Positions 1-8,470 of a stretch of 28,466 bases of DNA are shown here, piece by piece. A model generated the notes under the pieces. It searched no databases, was not told where the DNA came from, and was given only the letters and a program-made list of their open reading frames with translations. The DNA is from CAZKWY01 sp964556655. GTDB taxonomy: Bacteria; Patescibacteriota; Minisyncoccia; Portnoybacterales; UBA2143. The first letter of the stretch is position 1. Each line of letters begins with the position of its first letter. Made by a program: the position numbers and the translations under genes. The DNA is taken from positions 1-28,466 of the forward strand of contig CAZKWY010000010.1 in assembly GCA_964556655.1 (NCBI GenBank). The letters are read 5' to 3'.

Positions 1-49
1 GAACGCAATAGAGCCAAGAACCGGGCTTTCTCACGCCCAGATTCGCGCC

Positions 50-136
50 TGGTGCCGGAGGTGGGAGTCGAACCCACAAGGACCGAAATCCATGCGATTT
101 TGAGTCGCACGCGTCTGCCAATTCCGCCACTCCGGC
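50..136 (-). tRNA. tRNA-Leu (anticodon CAA)
   Basis: Read on the minus strand, a GCCGGAG/CTCCGGC acceptor stem encloses a D arm, an anticodon stem TGCGA/TCGCA with loop CTCAAAA (anticodon CAA, reading UUG), a long variable arm as in class II leucine tRNAs, and a T arm with GTTCGA in its loop. The 3' CCA is encoded (50-52). It is divergent from parA. Downstream of its 3' end (1-49) there is only a 6-bp GC-rich hairpin with no clear T tract; I see nothing else there. Confidence 0.97.
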
Positions 137-163
137 TTTTTCCAATTCTCTTATAAAATCCAC

Positions 164-192
164 TTGTTGTCAATTTGAAAATATAATATAAT
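164..192 (+). promoter_or_regulatory. parAB promoter
   Basis: A -35 TTGTTG (164-169), a 17-nt spacer and a perfect -10 TATAAT (187-192) lie in the A+T-rich gap between tRNA-Leu and parA. Only 8 nt separate the -10 from the ATG, so transcription should start within a few bases of the start codon and leave no room for a ribosome binding site. Confidence 0.6.
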
Positions 193-200
193 AAAAGCGC

Positions 201-965
201 ATGGCCAGAATTATTAGCTTTGTCAATCAAAAAGGGGGAGTTTCTAAAACGACTAGCGCAGTCAACACCGCCGCTTATTTGGCCGCTTTAGGAAAGTATG
301 TTCTTCTAGTTGATATTGATCCTCAGGCTAATGCTACTTCTGGAATAGGCGTGAATGCCAAAAAGGCCTCTCTTAGCCTTTATCATTCTCTTGTTGGCGG
401 TATTTTACCCGAAGAAATTATTCATTCCACTGGCATTTTTGGTTATGATATAATGCCGGCTTCTTCTGATTTGGCTGGCGCGACGGTGGAATTAGTTAAT
501 TTGTCCAATCGCGAATTCCGTCTTTATGAACTAATGCGGCGGATTAGGACTAATTATGACTATATTTTTATTGATTGTCCGCCTAGCTTAGGTCTTTTAA
601 CCATTAATGGCTTAGTGGCTGCTGATGAGGTCATTATTCCTGTCCAGTGTGAATACTATGCCTTGGAAGGATTAGGCCATCTTTTAAACACTATCTATCT
701 TTTACGGGAAAATCTAGATAAGAATCTTTTCGTGAAAGGCGCGTTGCTAACTATGTACGACCGACGCAATCGTCTTTCTCGGCAAGTAAAGAAGGAAATA
801 GAAAGAAATTTTGATGGTTACGTTTTTGACGCAGTTATTCCTCGGTGCGTAAAACTGGCAGAAGCTCCTAGTTTTGGCAAGTCGATTATCCAATACGGAC
901 CTCATTCCAAAGGAGCTCGCGCATATCGCAATTTGGCCGAGGAAATTATTGAAATGGACAAATAG
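201..965 (+). CDS. parA: ParA-family chromosome-partition ATPase (Soj)
   Basis: Encodes a 254-residue ParA/Soj ATPase that, with ParB, moves or positions replicated origins by ATP-dependent binding to the nucleoid. The deviant Walker A KGGVSKTT is at residues 11-18 with the signature lysine K11 and K16; the fifth position is Ser where Gly is usual. The switch I region VDIDPQ (37-42) and Walker B FIDCPPS (123-129) are intact, and the length is typical of chromosomal ParA. It starts at the first ATG, directly behind a promoter with almost no leader. parB follows 66 nt downstream on the same strand, so the two are probably co-transcribed. Plasmid ParA proteins are the alternative, but the housekeeping neighbours favour the chromosome. 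Confidence 0.95.
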   Translation: MARIISFVNQKGGVSKTTSAVNTAAYLAALGKYVLLVDIDPQANATSGIGVNAKKASLSLYHSLVGGILPEEIIHSTGIFGYDIMPASSDLAGATVELVNLSNREFRLYELMRRIRTNYDYIFIDCPPSLGLLTINGLVAADEVIIPVQCEYYALEGLGHLLNTIYLLRENLDKNLFVKGALLTMYDRRNRLSRQVKKEIERNFDGYVFDAVIPRCVKLAEAPSFGKSIIQYGPHSKGARAYRNLAEEIIEMDK

Positions 966-1031
966 AGAAACGGCAATTTGCTGTTCGCCGCCATTATTGT
1001 GTCTGTGCGCGGCAGATTGTCTCAAAAAAAT

Positions 1032-1931
1032 ATGGCACAAGCATTAGGCAAAGGGCTTCAATCCCTGATCCCCCAAAAAAAACCTGTTGGCAAGACAGGT
1101 TCTTTCGGTTTGAATAAATGGAAAAAAATCCAGAAGGAAAGCGTTTTTAACGTTGAAGTAGATAAGATCAGACCTAATCCTAGCCAGCCGCGTAAAGATC
1201 TTTCTGAAGGCAGCCTCAAAGACTTGGCTGGCTCTATCAGAGAGCATGGAGTGCTTCAGCCTTTAATCGTCACTAAGTTGGAAAAGGCCACCGAAAGGGG
1301 CAGAGATATGGAATATGAGCTGGTAGCCGGAGAAAGAAGGTGGCGAGCGGCGCGTCTGGCCGGCCTCCCGCACGTCCCGGTCATTATTAGAGATAGCTCG
1401 GCGCATGAAAAGCTGGAAATTGCTCTGGTGGAGAACGTGCAGAGGGAAAACCTTAATCCTGTTGAATCGGCTTTGGCCTTTAAGCAATTAAAAGATGATT
1501 TTGGCTTAACTCAAGAACAAGTAGCTAAAAAAGTAGGGAAGGACAGGCCGACCATAACTAATGCTCTGAGGTTGCTTAATTTGCCTCAACAAGTCCAAGA
1601 GGCGATTGCTGCGGGAAAAATCAGTGCTGGTCATGGAAGGGCTGTTTTGTCGGTCAGCCCTGAACACCGAATGGTTCTTTTCAGGGCGATAATCAATGGC
1701 AATTTGTCTCGTCAGCAGGCAGAAGAAAAAGCTCGTTCTTTCTCTCGGGCATCAAATTCAACAGGCAGAGGGCCGAAAAATAAATTTTTTAAAGAAATGG
1801 AAAAAAGATTAAAAAATGTTATTGGCCGAAGAGTTAGCATTACTAAAAGAGGCGAGGTGGGCCATATTAATATTGAGTTTGTTGACCAAAAAGAAATGGA
1901 AAAAATTGCCGACCACTTGCTCAAGCTTTAA
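1032..1931 (+). CDS. parB: ParB chromosome-partition protein (Spo0J-like)
   Basis: Encodes a DNA-binding CTPase clamp that loads at parS sites and partners ParA. From the ATG at 1032 the protein has 299 residues. The N-terminus MAQALGKGLQSLIP resembles the ParA-stimulating tail of chromosomal ParB proteins, so I prefer this start to an in-frame TTG at 978 that would add 18 atypical residues. The ParB/Srx domain spans about 40-135, with GERR (100-103) in the CTP-binding motif and ENVQREN (134-140). A helix-turn-helix follows (about 158-180), then a linker and a C-terminal dimerisation domain (about 253-299). No Shine-Dalgarno is evident. Its stop codon overlaps the stop of the convergent rel gene by 4 bp. 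I saw no parS-like 16-mer in the window. Confidence 0.94.
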   Translation: MAQALGKGLQSLIPQKKPVGKTGSFGLNKWKKIQKESVFNVEVDKIRPNPSQPRKDLSEGSLKDLAGSIREHGVLQPLIVTKLEKATERGRDMEYELVAGERRWRAARLAGLPHVPVIIRDSSAHEKLEIALVENVQRENLNPVESALAFKQLKDDFGLTQEQVAKKVGKDRPTITNALRLLNLPQQVQEAIAAGKISAGHGRAVLSVSPEHRMVLFRAIINGNLSRQQAEEKARSFSRASNSTGRGPKNKFFKEMEKRLKNVIGRRVSITKRGEVGHINIEFVDQKEMEKIADHLLKL

Positions 1932-3412
1932 ACGGATTTTTTATGCCAAGCTCTAATTCGGTTTTTTGCTTGGTTGGTCCTGGCGAATTTAAGCCAATCT
2001 TGATTTGGCTTTTTTTCTTTTTTGGTGATAATTTCTACTACTTGGCCGTTTTCTAAAGGATTAGAAAGGGGATTTAATTTTCCGTCAATTTTTGCTCCGC
2101 TGCACTGATGGCCGATGTCGGTATGAATTTGGTAGGCAAAGTCGATCGGAGTAGCCCCTTCGGGAAGGTCAATAACATCTCCTTTGGGGGTAAAGACAAA
2201 AATACGATCTTTTAAAAAGTCAATTTTTAGAGAATCAATAAATTCTTGAGGCGAAGAAAATTTTTCTTTTTGCCATTCTCGAAGCTGTTTTACCCAAGAC
2301 AATTCTTTAGCTAGTTCTTTTTTTTCCTTTTCTGGATTTTTGCCGAAGATTTTTTTCTTAAGATAAGATCTAAGGCCTTTTTCTTCGTCATAGTGCCAAT
2401 GGGCGGCAATGCCGTATTCTGATTCCTGATGCATTTTGGGCGTGCGGATTTGGAACTCGGTGATCTTTCCGTCTAAGCAAAAAACAGTAGTGTGAAGAGA
2501 ACGATAACCGTTTGGCTTGGGTAGGGCGATATAGTCTTTGATGCGTCCAATGAGCGGTCGCCATTCTTTGTGGATGCATCCTAGGGCAGCGTAACAGCTT
2601 TCAACATCAGGGACAATAATTCTTAAAGCGACCAGATCATATATTTTATGCCAGTCCATATCGCGTTTTTGAAGTTTTTTGTAAAGACTATAATAGTGCT
2701 TGGTGCGGGCGTGAATTTCGATAACTTTAATGTGCTTTTTAACCAAGACTGCTTTGACTAGCGGGGTGATTTTTTGGAGATATTCTTTGCCTTCGCTGTA
2801 TTTATTTTTTACTTGCTTGATAATTTTTTCGTATTCTTGAGGATAGATATAGGCAAAGGCCAGATCTTCCAGCTGGCCTTTAATTTCGCTGATGCCCAGG
2901 CGATCCGCTAAGGGAGCGTAAATATCCAGCGTTTCTAGGGCAATCCTTTGTTGTTTTTCTGGTGGAAGAGCTTCCAGGGTGCGCATATTATGAAGACGGT
3001 CGGCGAATTTTATTAAGATAACCCTGATGTCTTCGGCCATGGCCAAGAAAAGCTTTCTTAAGTTTTCCACCATTCTTTCCTGGCCGCGGTATTTAATTTT
3101 TCCTACTTTGCATACTCCTTTGACTAGTTTAAAAATATTTGTCCCGAATTCTTTTTTGAGCTGTTTTCCGGTGGCCTTGGTGTCGTCTACTACGTCGTGA
3201 AGAAGGCCTGCGGCAATGGTCTCGGCATCAAGCTTGAGAAGAGCCAGCGTTTCTGCCGTGCCAAGACAGTGATAGATATAGTCTTCGCCGGATTTTCTTT
3301 TTTGGCCCTGATGCGCTTTTTGGGCAAAGCAAAAAGCCTTTTCTATGACTTTTGCGTCGCCAGCTGGATGAGCTTGGCGAAAGACTCTTATAATCTCTTT
3401 AATATCACTCAT
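1928..3412 (-). CDS. rel: Short bifunctional RelA/SpoT homolog ((p)ppGpp hydrolase/synthetase)
   Basis: Makes and degrades the stringent-response alarmone (p)ppGpp. The 494-residue protein has an HD hydrolase domain (about 20-175: H48, HDVVDDT at 72-78, FADRLHNM 136-143), a synthetase domain (about 225-345: D259, RIKDYIALPKPNGYRSLHT 290-308, E319 in EFQIRT) and a TGS domain (about 402-464). It ends about 30 residues later, without the zinc-finger and ACT/RRM regions that take classical Rel proteins to roughly 700 residues or more. The usual HDxxED hydrolase motif reads HDxxDD, a conservative change. Both activities look possible from the residues present. It has its own promoter with a leader of only a few bases, and is convergent with parB. 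Confidence 0.93.
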   Translation of the reverse strand: MSDIKEIIRVFRQAHPAGDAKVIEKAFCFAQKAHQGQKRKSGEDYIYHCLGTAETLALLKLDAETIAAGLLHDVVDDTKATGKQLKKEFGTNIFKLVKGVCKVGKIKYRGQERMVENLRKLFLAMAEDIRVILIKFADRLHNMRTLEALPPEKQQRIALETLDIYAPLADRLGISEIKGQLEDLAFAYIYPQEYEKIIKQVKNKYSEGKEYLQKITPLVKAVLVKKHIKVIEIHARTKHYYSLYKKLQKRDMDWHKIYDLVALRIIVPDVESCYAALGCIHKEWRPLIGRIKDYIALPKPNGYRSLHTTVFCLDGKITEFQIRTPKMHQESEYGIAAHWHYDEEKGLRSYLKKKIFGKNPEKEKKELAKELSWVKQLREWQKEKFSSPQEFIDSLKIDFLKDRIFVFTPKGDVIDLPEGATPIDFAYQIHTDIGHQCSGAKIDGKLNPLSNPLENGQVVEIITKKEKKPNQDWLKFARTNQAKNRIRAWHKKSV

Positions 3413-3423
3413 GAATAAATAAT

Positions 3424-3452
3424 ATTATAGAACGATTTTTTGTATCTTACAA
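3424..3452 (-). promoter_or_regulatory. rel promoter
   Basis: On the minus strand TTGTAA (3452-3447), a 17-nt spacer and a perfect TATAAT (3429-3424) precede rel. The -10 ends 11 nt before the ATG, so the expected leader is about 4-5 nt. The promoter fills the 58-nt gap after the topA stop, making rel a separate transcription unit. Confidence 0.7.
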
Positions 3453-3470
3453 GAGATAAAAACAGGCTTT

Positions 3471-5621
3471 TTATCCGCCACAGTCTTTTGGGGGCTCTTT
3501 GGGCTCTGGCTCATAGCGGCATTCAGAGTTACTGCATTTTATTTTTCCTTTTTTATCTTCCGCCATCAAAGAGCCGCATCGAGGGCATTTTTCTCCTTCA
3601 TTATTCGGGCCGGGCAAGGGCTTGTCCCAAAGAGCGTATTTGCATTTAGGGTAACGAGAACAAGAATAAAATGTTTTGCCCTTTTTAGTCTTTCTTTCCA
3701 CAATTTTTCCTTTTTGGCATTGGGGACATTTAACTCCTGTGGGTTTAGCAATAGGTTCAGCATGCTTGCATTTTGGAAAATTGGAGCAAGAATAAAATCT
3801 GCCGAAACGTCCTAGCTTTATAACCATAGGCGCTCCGCACAAGGGACATTTTTTATCAGTCGGCTCTTCTGTTTTCGTTTTAGAAACATCCTTGTATTTT
3901 TGGGCCAGTTTTTTATTAAAGGGGTTGTAAAAACCGCGCAGCACTTCGGTCCATTCTTTTTTCCCTTGAGCGATTTTGTCTAGATCTTTTTCCATTCGGG
4001 CAGTGAACTCAATATCTACTATTTCAGGAAAGTTTTCTTTTAACAAATCAATGACAATAAAGGCGGTTTCTGAAGGAACAAATCTCTTCTGTTCGTTCTT
4101 TTGGACGTATCCGCGGGCCTGGACAGTGCTGATAATAGGGGCGTATGTAGAAGGCCTTCCGACGCCGTATTCTTCTAGAACCTTAACTAAGCTTGCTTCA
4201 TTATAGCGAGCTGGAGGCTGGGTAAAGTGCTGTTCCGGTAAAAGTTTAATGAGTTCTAGCATTTCTTTCTCTTTGATAGGCGGCAAAAGAGCTTCCTTGA
4301 GTTTAAGGGGATAAACTTTTAAAAAGCCGTCAAATTTTAAAATAGAGCCATTGGCCCTGAAAAGACAAAGGACTTCTTTTTTGTTTTTTTGCGCGGCAAT
4401 ATCTATGCTGGTGGAGGAAAGAACAGCCGGGTTCATTTGGCAGGCAATAAACCTTTGCCAGATAAGACGGTAGAGTTTTTCCTGTCTAGGATCTAGATAA
4501 GAGCCGATTTGGCCGGGGCCGTGGCGAGGCTGGCTAGGCCTGATAGCTTCGTGCGCTTCTTGAGCGCCTTTTGATTTATTCTTGTAGAAATTGGGTTTAT
4601 GAGGGAGATAAGAAGCGCCGAATTGACTTTGAATTATTTTTCTGGCTTCTGTTAAAGAAGCTTGGGAGAGGTTGAGGGAATCGGTGCGGTGATAGGTGAT
4701 TAGGCCGACAGACCCCTTGCCGCCCAAATTAACTCCTTCGTAAAGTTGTTGGGCTAAGATCATCGTCTGCTTAGCGGAAAAACCGAGCTTGCGGGCCGCT
4801 TCTTGCTGAAGAGTGCTGGTGGTAAAAGGCGGCAAGGGCTTTTTGTTGATTTCCTTCTTTTGTATTTCTTTTACTTGGTATTGCGCCTCTGCTAGTTCTT
4901 CGACGATTTTGTTTGTTTCTTGTTCGTTTTTAAGCCCGTCTTTGGAGATATTTTTTCCTTTTCTTTGGACAAGTCTAGCGCTTATTTCTTGCTCATGGCC
5001 TGTTTTTTTGAGCAGAGCGTGAAGAGTCCAGTATTCTTCCGGTCTAAAAGCTTTGATTTCTCTTTCTCGGTCAACAATTAGTCTTACGACTGCTGACTGG
5101 ACCCTGCCTGCTGATAGCCCCTTGACTACCTTGTCCCATAAAAAAGGAGAGAGCTTGTAGCCGACTAAGCGGTCTAGGATTCGGCGCGTTTGTTGGGCGT
5201 AAACAAGATCCATATTGATCGCGCGAGGATTCTTTAGGGCTTTTTTTACGGCTGGCTCTGTAATCTCATGAAAGGCTATGCGCTGATAAGAATTTTCTTC
5301 TTTTTCGGCCTTGGCTTTTTTTGTTTTTTGTTCTAGCGCTTGGGTGATGTGCCAGGCAATAGCTTCTCCTTCTCGATCTTCATCAGTAGCCAAGATGATG
5401 AGTTCGCTTTGGCGGGCGGCTTTTTTTAGTTGGCTGACAACTTTTTTCGCTTTGGTGGGAACAATGTAGCGGGGGCTAAATTGATGTTTAACGTCGATTC
5501 CCAGCTCTTGCTTAGGCAGGTCGCGAATATGGCCATAAGAAGAAAGGACTTGATATTCGCGTCCGACAAACTTAGAAATTGTTTTTGACTTAGTGGGGCT
5601 TTCTACGATAATTAAAGGCAT
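3471..5621 (-). CDS. topA: DNA topoisomerase I (type IA) with three C-terminal zinc fingers
   Basis: Relaxes negatively supercoiled DNA by single-strand passage. The 716-residue protein opens with a TOPRIM domain (E7 in VESPTK; the acidic DxDxEGE set D80, D82, E84, E86). The catalytic tyrosine is Y310 in GLITYHRTDS, where most family members have YMRTDS. Three four-cysteine zinc fingers follow at about 592-618, 632-660 and 679-701 (CPLC...CSNFPKC, CPQC...CSRYPKC, CPRC...CSNSEC). It lies 10 nt downstream of dprA on the same strand, a common pairing in bacteria, and is probably read from the lcp/dprA unit. No Shine-Dalgarno is visible before the ATG. Confidence 0.97.
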   Translation of the reverse strand: MPLIIVESPTKSKTISKFVGREYQVLSSYGHIRDLPKQELGIDVKHQFSPRYIVPTKAKKVVSQLKKAARQSELIILATDEDREGEAIAWHITQALEQKTKKAKAEKEENSYQRIAFHEITEPAVKKALKNPRAINMDLVYAQQTRRILDRLVGYKLSPFLWDKVVKGLSAGRVQSAVVRLIVDREREIKAFRPEEYWTLHALLKKTGHEQEISARLVQRKGKNISKDGLKNEQETNKIVEELAEAQYQVKEIQKKEINKKPLPPFTTSTLQQEAARKLGFSAKQTMILAQQLYEGVNLGGKGSVGLITYHRTDSLNLSQASLTEARKIIQSQFGASYLPHKPNFYKNKSKGAQEAHEAIRPSQPRHGPGQIGSYLDPRQEKLYRLIWQRFIACQMNPAVLSSTSIDIAAQKNKKEVLCLFRANGSILKFDGFLKVYPLKLKEALLPPIKEKEMLELIKLLPEQHFTQPPARYNEASLVKVLEEYGVGRPSTYAPIISTVQARGYVQKNEQKRFVPSETAFIVIDLLKENFPEIVDIEFTARMEKDLDKIAQGKKEWTEVLRGFYNPFNKKLAQKYKDVSKTKTEEPTDKKCPLCGAPMVIKLGRFGRFYSCSNFPKCKHAEPIAKPTGVKCPQCQKGKIVERKTKKGKTFYSCSRYPKCKYALWDKPLPGPNNEGEKCPRCGSLMAEDKKGKIKCSNSECRYEPEPKEPPKDCGG

Positions 5622-5631
5622 TTTGTTAAGT

Positions 5632-6723
5632 TTAATTAGTTAAAATATATTGGCCTGCTCCGATGTTTTTAACTTTGCCTTTTATTTCCATCAAAGCAAG
5701 GGTTGAATTGACGATAGTCGTTGATAGTCTAGTTTGCTTAATAATTTTGTCAATGTGCAGAGGCTGATAAGAAAGATTTTTAAGAATGATTTTTTCTTCT
5801 TCATTGTCGGGTCGTGGGAGGGCTTGGCGTACAAAGGAAGAAGTGAGATTTAACTCTTCGATAATGTCGCTGGCCTGGCTGACTAGTTTAGCGCCTAGCT
5901 TGATAAGGCCGTGGGGGCCGGCAGTATTGGGGGATAGGATATGTCCGGGAACGGCAAAAACTTCGCGGTTTTGCTCTAGAGCATCGCGGGCGGTGATAAG
6001 GGCGCCGCTTTTATTTGGTGCTTCAATGACTACCGTTCCAAGGCTTAATCCTGCGATAACGCGGTTGCGCCGTGGGAAATTGCCGGCTACTGGTTTTGTT
6101 GCTGGCGGATATTCGCTAATTAGCGCTCCTTGCTTGGCAACAGAGCTTGCCAGTTCTTTGTTGACGGGAGGATAAATACTTTGTTGGTCTATCCCTGAAC
6201 CGAGAACAGCAATGGTGCGGCCGTTGTTTTGGAGAGCTGTCTGATGGGCGAGAGTGTCGATGCCTTTAGCTAGTCCGCTGACGATAGTTAATCCAGATTG
6301 GCTCAGGGCAGCGCTTAAGAGAGGAGTTATTTGTCTGCCGTAAGAAGAAATTTTTCTGGTTCCGACAATAGCTATGGCAACGCTGTCCTCTTTTTTAAGC
6401 GATCCGCGCACGTAAAGAAGAGCTGGCGGCGCATAAATTTCTTTAAGTAGTCGGGGATAGGCGACGTCTTTTATAGTAATAATTTCTATTTGGGCTTGGT
6501 TGACTTTTTCTATCTCTCGGCTAGGGTCAATAGTTGGTCTTTTGGCGTTAATTTTATTGATTAGCGCTGATTCTAGGCCTGCTTGCGATAATTCTTTAGC
6601 GTTGGCAAGCCACGCTTTTTTAAGAGAATCAAATCTGGCTAAGATTTTTTTAAAGCTAATCGGTCCAAATTTTTCAATTAAATTAAAAGCGTGGAAATAC
6701 TTTTCTTCTTCTTTTATTGACAT
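5632..6723 (-). CDS. dprA: DNA processing protein DprA
   Basis: Binds incoming single-stranded DNA and loads RecA during natural transformation. In 363 residues it has an N-terminal SAM-like helical region (about 1-95), the Rossmann-fold DprA core (about 98-290) with GTR (121-123), SGLAKGID (149-156), FPRRNRVIAGLS (216-227) and SGALIT (239-244), and a C-terminal winged-helix domain (about 305-363). All are the expected family features. Together with the two ComEC halves at 22366-24573 it suggests competence for DNA uptake. It sits upstream of topA. A 120-bp palindromic element lies between it and pth. A weak TATACC box 13 nt before the ATG could give it a promoter of its own. Confidence 0.96.
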   Translation of the reverse strand: MSIKEEEKYFHAFNLIEKFGPISFKKILARFDSLKKAWLANAKELSQAGLESALINKINAKRPTIDPSREIEKVNQAQIEIITIKDVAYPRLLKEIYAPPALLYVRGSLKKEDSVAIAIVGTRKISSYGRQITPLLSAALSQSGLTIVSGLAKGIDTLAHQTALQNNGRTIAVLGSGIDQQSIYPPVNKELASSVAKQGALISEYPPATKPVAGNFPRRNRVIAGLSLGTVVIEAPNKSGALITARDALEQNREVFAVPGHILSPNTAGPHGLIKLGAKLVSQASDIIEELNLTSSFVRQALPRPDNEEEKIILKNLSYQPLHIDKIIKQTRLSTTIVNSTLALMEIKGKVKNIGAGQYILTN

Positions 6724-6771
6724 TTTATTTTTCTTGGGTATAATGCAAAAGAGTAGGCCGAATGGCTTTTT

Positions 6772-6891
6772 TTTAATCCCTATCCACCTGCCGAAGTGAT
6801 GATCTTAGCTGAATGATCCCTCCTAAACTTCAGCGAAATCATTTTTTAGGGCTTTATAGCTTTGAACTTTGGCAGGTTGATAGGGATTAAA
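6772..6891. repeat. Long imperfect inverted repeat (25-bp arms) between pth and dprA
   Basis: The arms at 6772-6796 and 6867-6891 match at 23 of 25 positions as inverted repeats. They enclose 70 nt that contains further pairings: GCTGAA/TTCAGC (6809-6814 with 6830-6835) and the alternative AATGAT/ATCATT. On a plus-strand RNA one of the two arm mismatches becomes a G-U wobble, although both neighbouring genes are on the minus strand. It could be a MITE-like mobile repeat, a structured RNA or a transcript-end structure. I found no target-site duplication and no T tract. Confidence 0.8.
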
Positions 6892-6898
6892 CCTTAAT

Positions 6899-7441
6899 TT
6901 AGATGAATTCTCTGTTAATGGCTTCCTGGATTAAGCGGGAAGCTTTTTCGATGGTTTTTTTGATAAGCTCTTTTTCTTCGGGAAGAAATTTTTGGACCAC
7001 AAATTTTTCAGTTTGCTCTGGTTTTTCCTGCGGTTTGATGCCAAGGCGAAGGCGAATAAAGTTTTGGCTTTGGATTTGGTCTATAATTGATTGGACTCCT
7101 TTGTGGCCAGCCGCGCTTCTATTCTGCTGGATCCTTATTTCACCTAAAGGAATATCTATATCGTCGTGGATAACAACCATTTCTTCGGGATTGGTTTTAT
7201 AATATTGGGACATCTTTTTAACGCTTTCTCCAGAGCGGTTCATAAAAGTTTGCGGTTTGGCTAGAATAATTTTTTCTCCAGAATAATTTTTTGTTGCTAG
7301 ATCGGCCTCCATTTTTTTACTAGTCTGCCATGGTCCAGCTTCTATGTCTTTAGCTAATTGGTTCAGAGTTAAAAAGCCGACATTATGGCGGGTGGATTGA
7401 TATTTTTCGCCTGGGTTGCCCAAGCCAATGATAATTTTCAT
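6899..7441 (-). CDS. pth: Peptidyl-tRNA hydrolase
   Basis: Cleaves peptidyl-tRNA released from stalled ribosomes so that the tRNA is recycled. The 180-residue protein matches the family length. Family residues are seen as N9 and H19 (catalytic His) in the first 20 residues, N68 in FMNRSG and D93 in HDDIDIPLG. At the position of E. coli N114 the sequence is GHKG rather than the usual GHNG, so a substrate-contacting Asn is a Lys. It starts 5 nt after the lcp stop, so the two are co-transcribed. It ends next to the long inverted repeat at 6772. Confidence 0.96.
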   Translation of the reverse strand: MKIIIGLGNPGEKYQSTRHNVGFLTLNQLAKDIEAGPWQTSKKMEADLATKNYSGEKIILAKPQTFMNRSGESVKKMSQYYKTNPEEMVVIHDDIDIPLGEIRIQQNRSAAGHKGVQSIIDQIQSQNFIRLRLGIKPQEKPEQTEKFVVQKFLPEEKELIKKTIEKASRLIQEAINREFI

Positions 7442-7446
7442 AAGTG

Positions 7447-8463
7447 TTATTTAGTGATAAAGCTTTGAATATGTTCTTTAATAGAGCTGTAATCTTCGTA
7501 GCCTGCTTTAGGGTAGACTACCGAAGCCATGTCTTGGCCTAAAGGAAACAAACCGCTGGATAAAAGGCGGGTATTTTTTTTGTCTAATACTAAATGTCTG
7601 ATTTTTTTTGCTTTGATTTCTTTGCTGATTTGCCAGAGAGATCTTGTTTTATTGAGAGAGAGGTCAGTAGTAATATTTTCTTCTAATCTCTGAAACAGTT
7701 TAACATAAGTAGGGAAATCCCAGAGGGGATTTAGCTCTAGGATTTTTTGTTTTAATAAGTGAATGATCTGTTGTTGGCGCGCCATGCGATCAAAATCTCC
7801 TTGCGGAGAAGTATAGCGTGTACGGAGATATTTTAAAACTGCGGCGCCGTCTAAATAGCGCCAACCAGAGCGAAGGATGAAAGTTTGATAAGCATAGTTG
7901 TCTCCTGGAAAGCGAGGATCATAAATGTCTTGCGGGACATAGACGTTAAGCCCGTCAACGAGGCCAATGACTTCTTGGGCGGCTTTTATGTTTATAAGAC
8001 AGTAATAGTCAGCCTGCAGGCCGGTGATTTGCTCCACCTTTTTTTCTAGTTCTTCTACGCCGGCTAACTGGTAGAGAGAATTAATTTTGGTAAAACCTTG
8101 GCCTTGAGGCAGTCTAACTAAAAAGTCGCGAGGCAAAGAAACAAGGAAGACTTTCTTTTCTTGGGGCATAATCCTTGCCATAATAATGGTATCAGTCAAA
8201 TCACCGCCAGCATGTCCTTCTCCTGCTCTTCCCAAAACAAGAATATTAACGGGTTCAGTAATAGAAGGCAAAAAAATATCATAAGGGCGGCTTTCTTCTT
8301 GCTCATTTCTTCCAACAGAGGAAGAGTCTCTGGCGGAAGAAATAACAACAGTTTTATTTTCAGGGCTGGTTATTATTTGATAGATCAAAAAAGAAGCGCA
8401 GACAGTAAAAAGAAACAAAAAAAAGAAACAAGCTAATTTTATTTTTTTCTCTTGTCGCGCCAT
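7447..8463 (-). CDS. LytR-CpsA-Psr (LCP) family cell-envelope phosphotransferase
   Basis: LCP enzymes transfer undecaprenyl-linked polymers such as teichoic acids or capsule to peptidoglycan or cell-wall glycans outside the membrane. The 338-residue protein has a short cytoplasmic start, one membrane helix (about 9-31), and an extracellular LCP domain (about 72-240). That domain shows ILVLGR, the acidic pair around 88-91, SLPRD (R112), KINSLY and FDRMARQQQ, which supply the pyrophosphate- and metal-binding residues of the family. The C-terminal 100 residues are a family-typical tail. It leads the lcp-pth unit behind a promoter whose -10 ends 7 nt before the ATG. The polymer it transfers cannot be told from the sequence. 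Confidence 0.92.
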   Translation of the reverse strand: MARQEKKIKLACFFFLFLFTVCASFLIYQIITSPENKTVVISSARDSSSVGRNEQEESRPYDIFLPSITEPVNILVLGRAGEGHAGGDLTDTIIMARIMPQEKKVFLVSLPRDFLVRLPQGQGFTKINSLYQLAGVEELEKKVEQITGLQADYYCLINIKAAQEVIGLVDGLNVYVPQDIYDPRFPGDNYAYQTFILRSGWRYLDGAAVLKYLRTRYTSPQGDFDRMARQQQIIHLLKQKILELNPLWDFPTYVKLFQRLEENITTDLSLNKTRSLWQISKEIKAKKIRHLVLDKKNTRLLSSGLFPLGQDMASVVYPKAGYEDYSSIKEHIQSFITK

Positions 8464-8470
8464 TAAAAAA

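Noticed and set aside
978..1031. Upstream TTG start for parB
   Set aside because: It adds 18 residues unlike ParB; MAQALGKGLQSLIP is the normal family beginning.
201..1931. Plasmid-type partition locus
   Set aside because: The neighbours are all chromosomal housekeeping genes and there is no replication initiator or iteron array.
5786..6175. 129-codon plus-strand ORF
   Set aside because: Complete antisense shadow of dprA; the dprA frame carries all family motifs.
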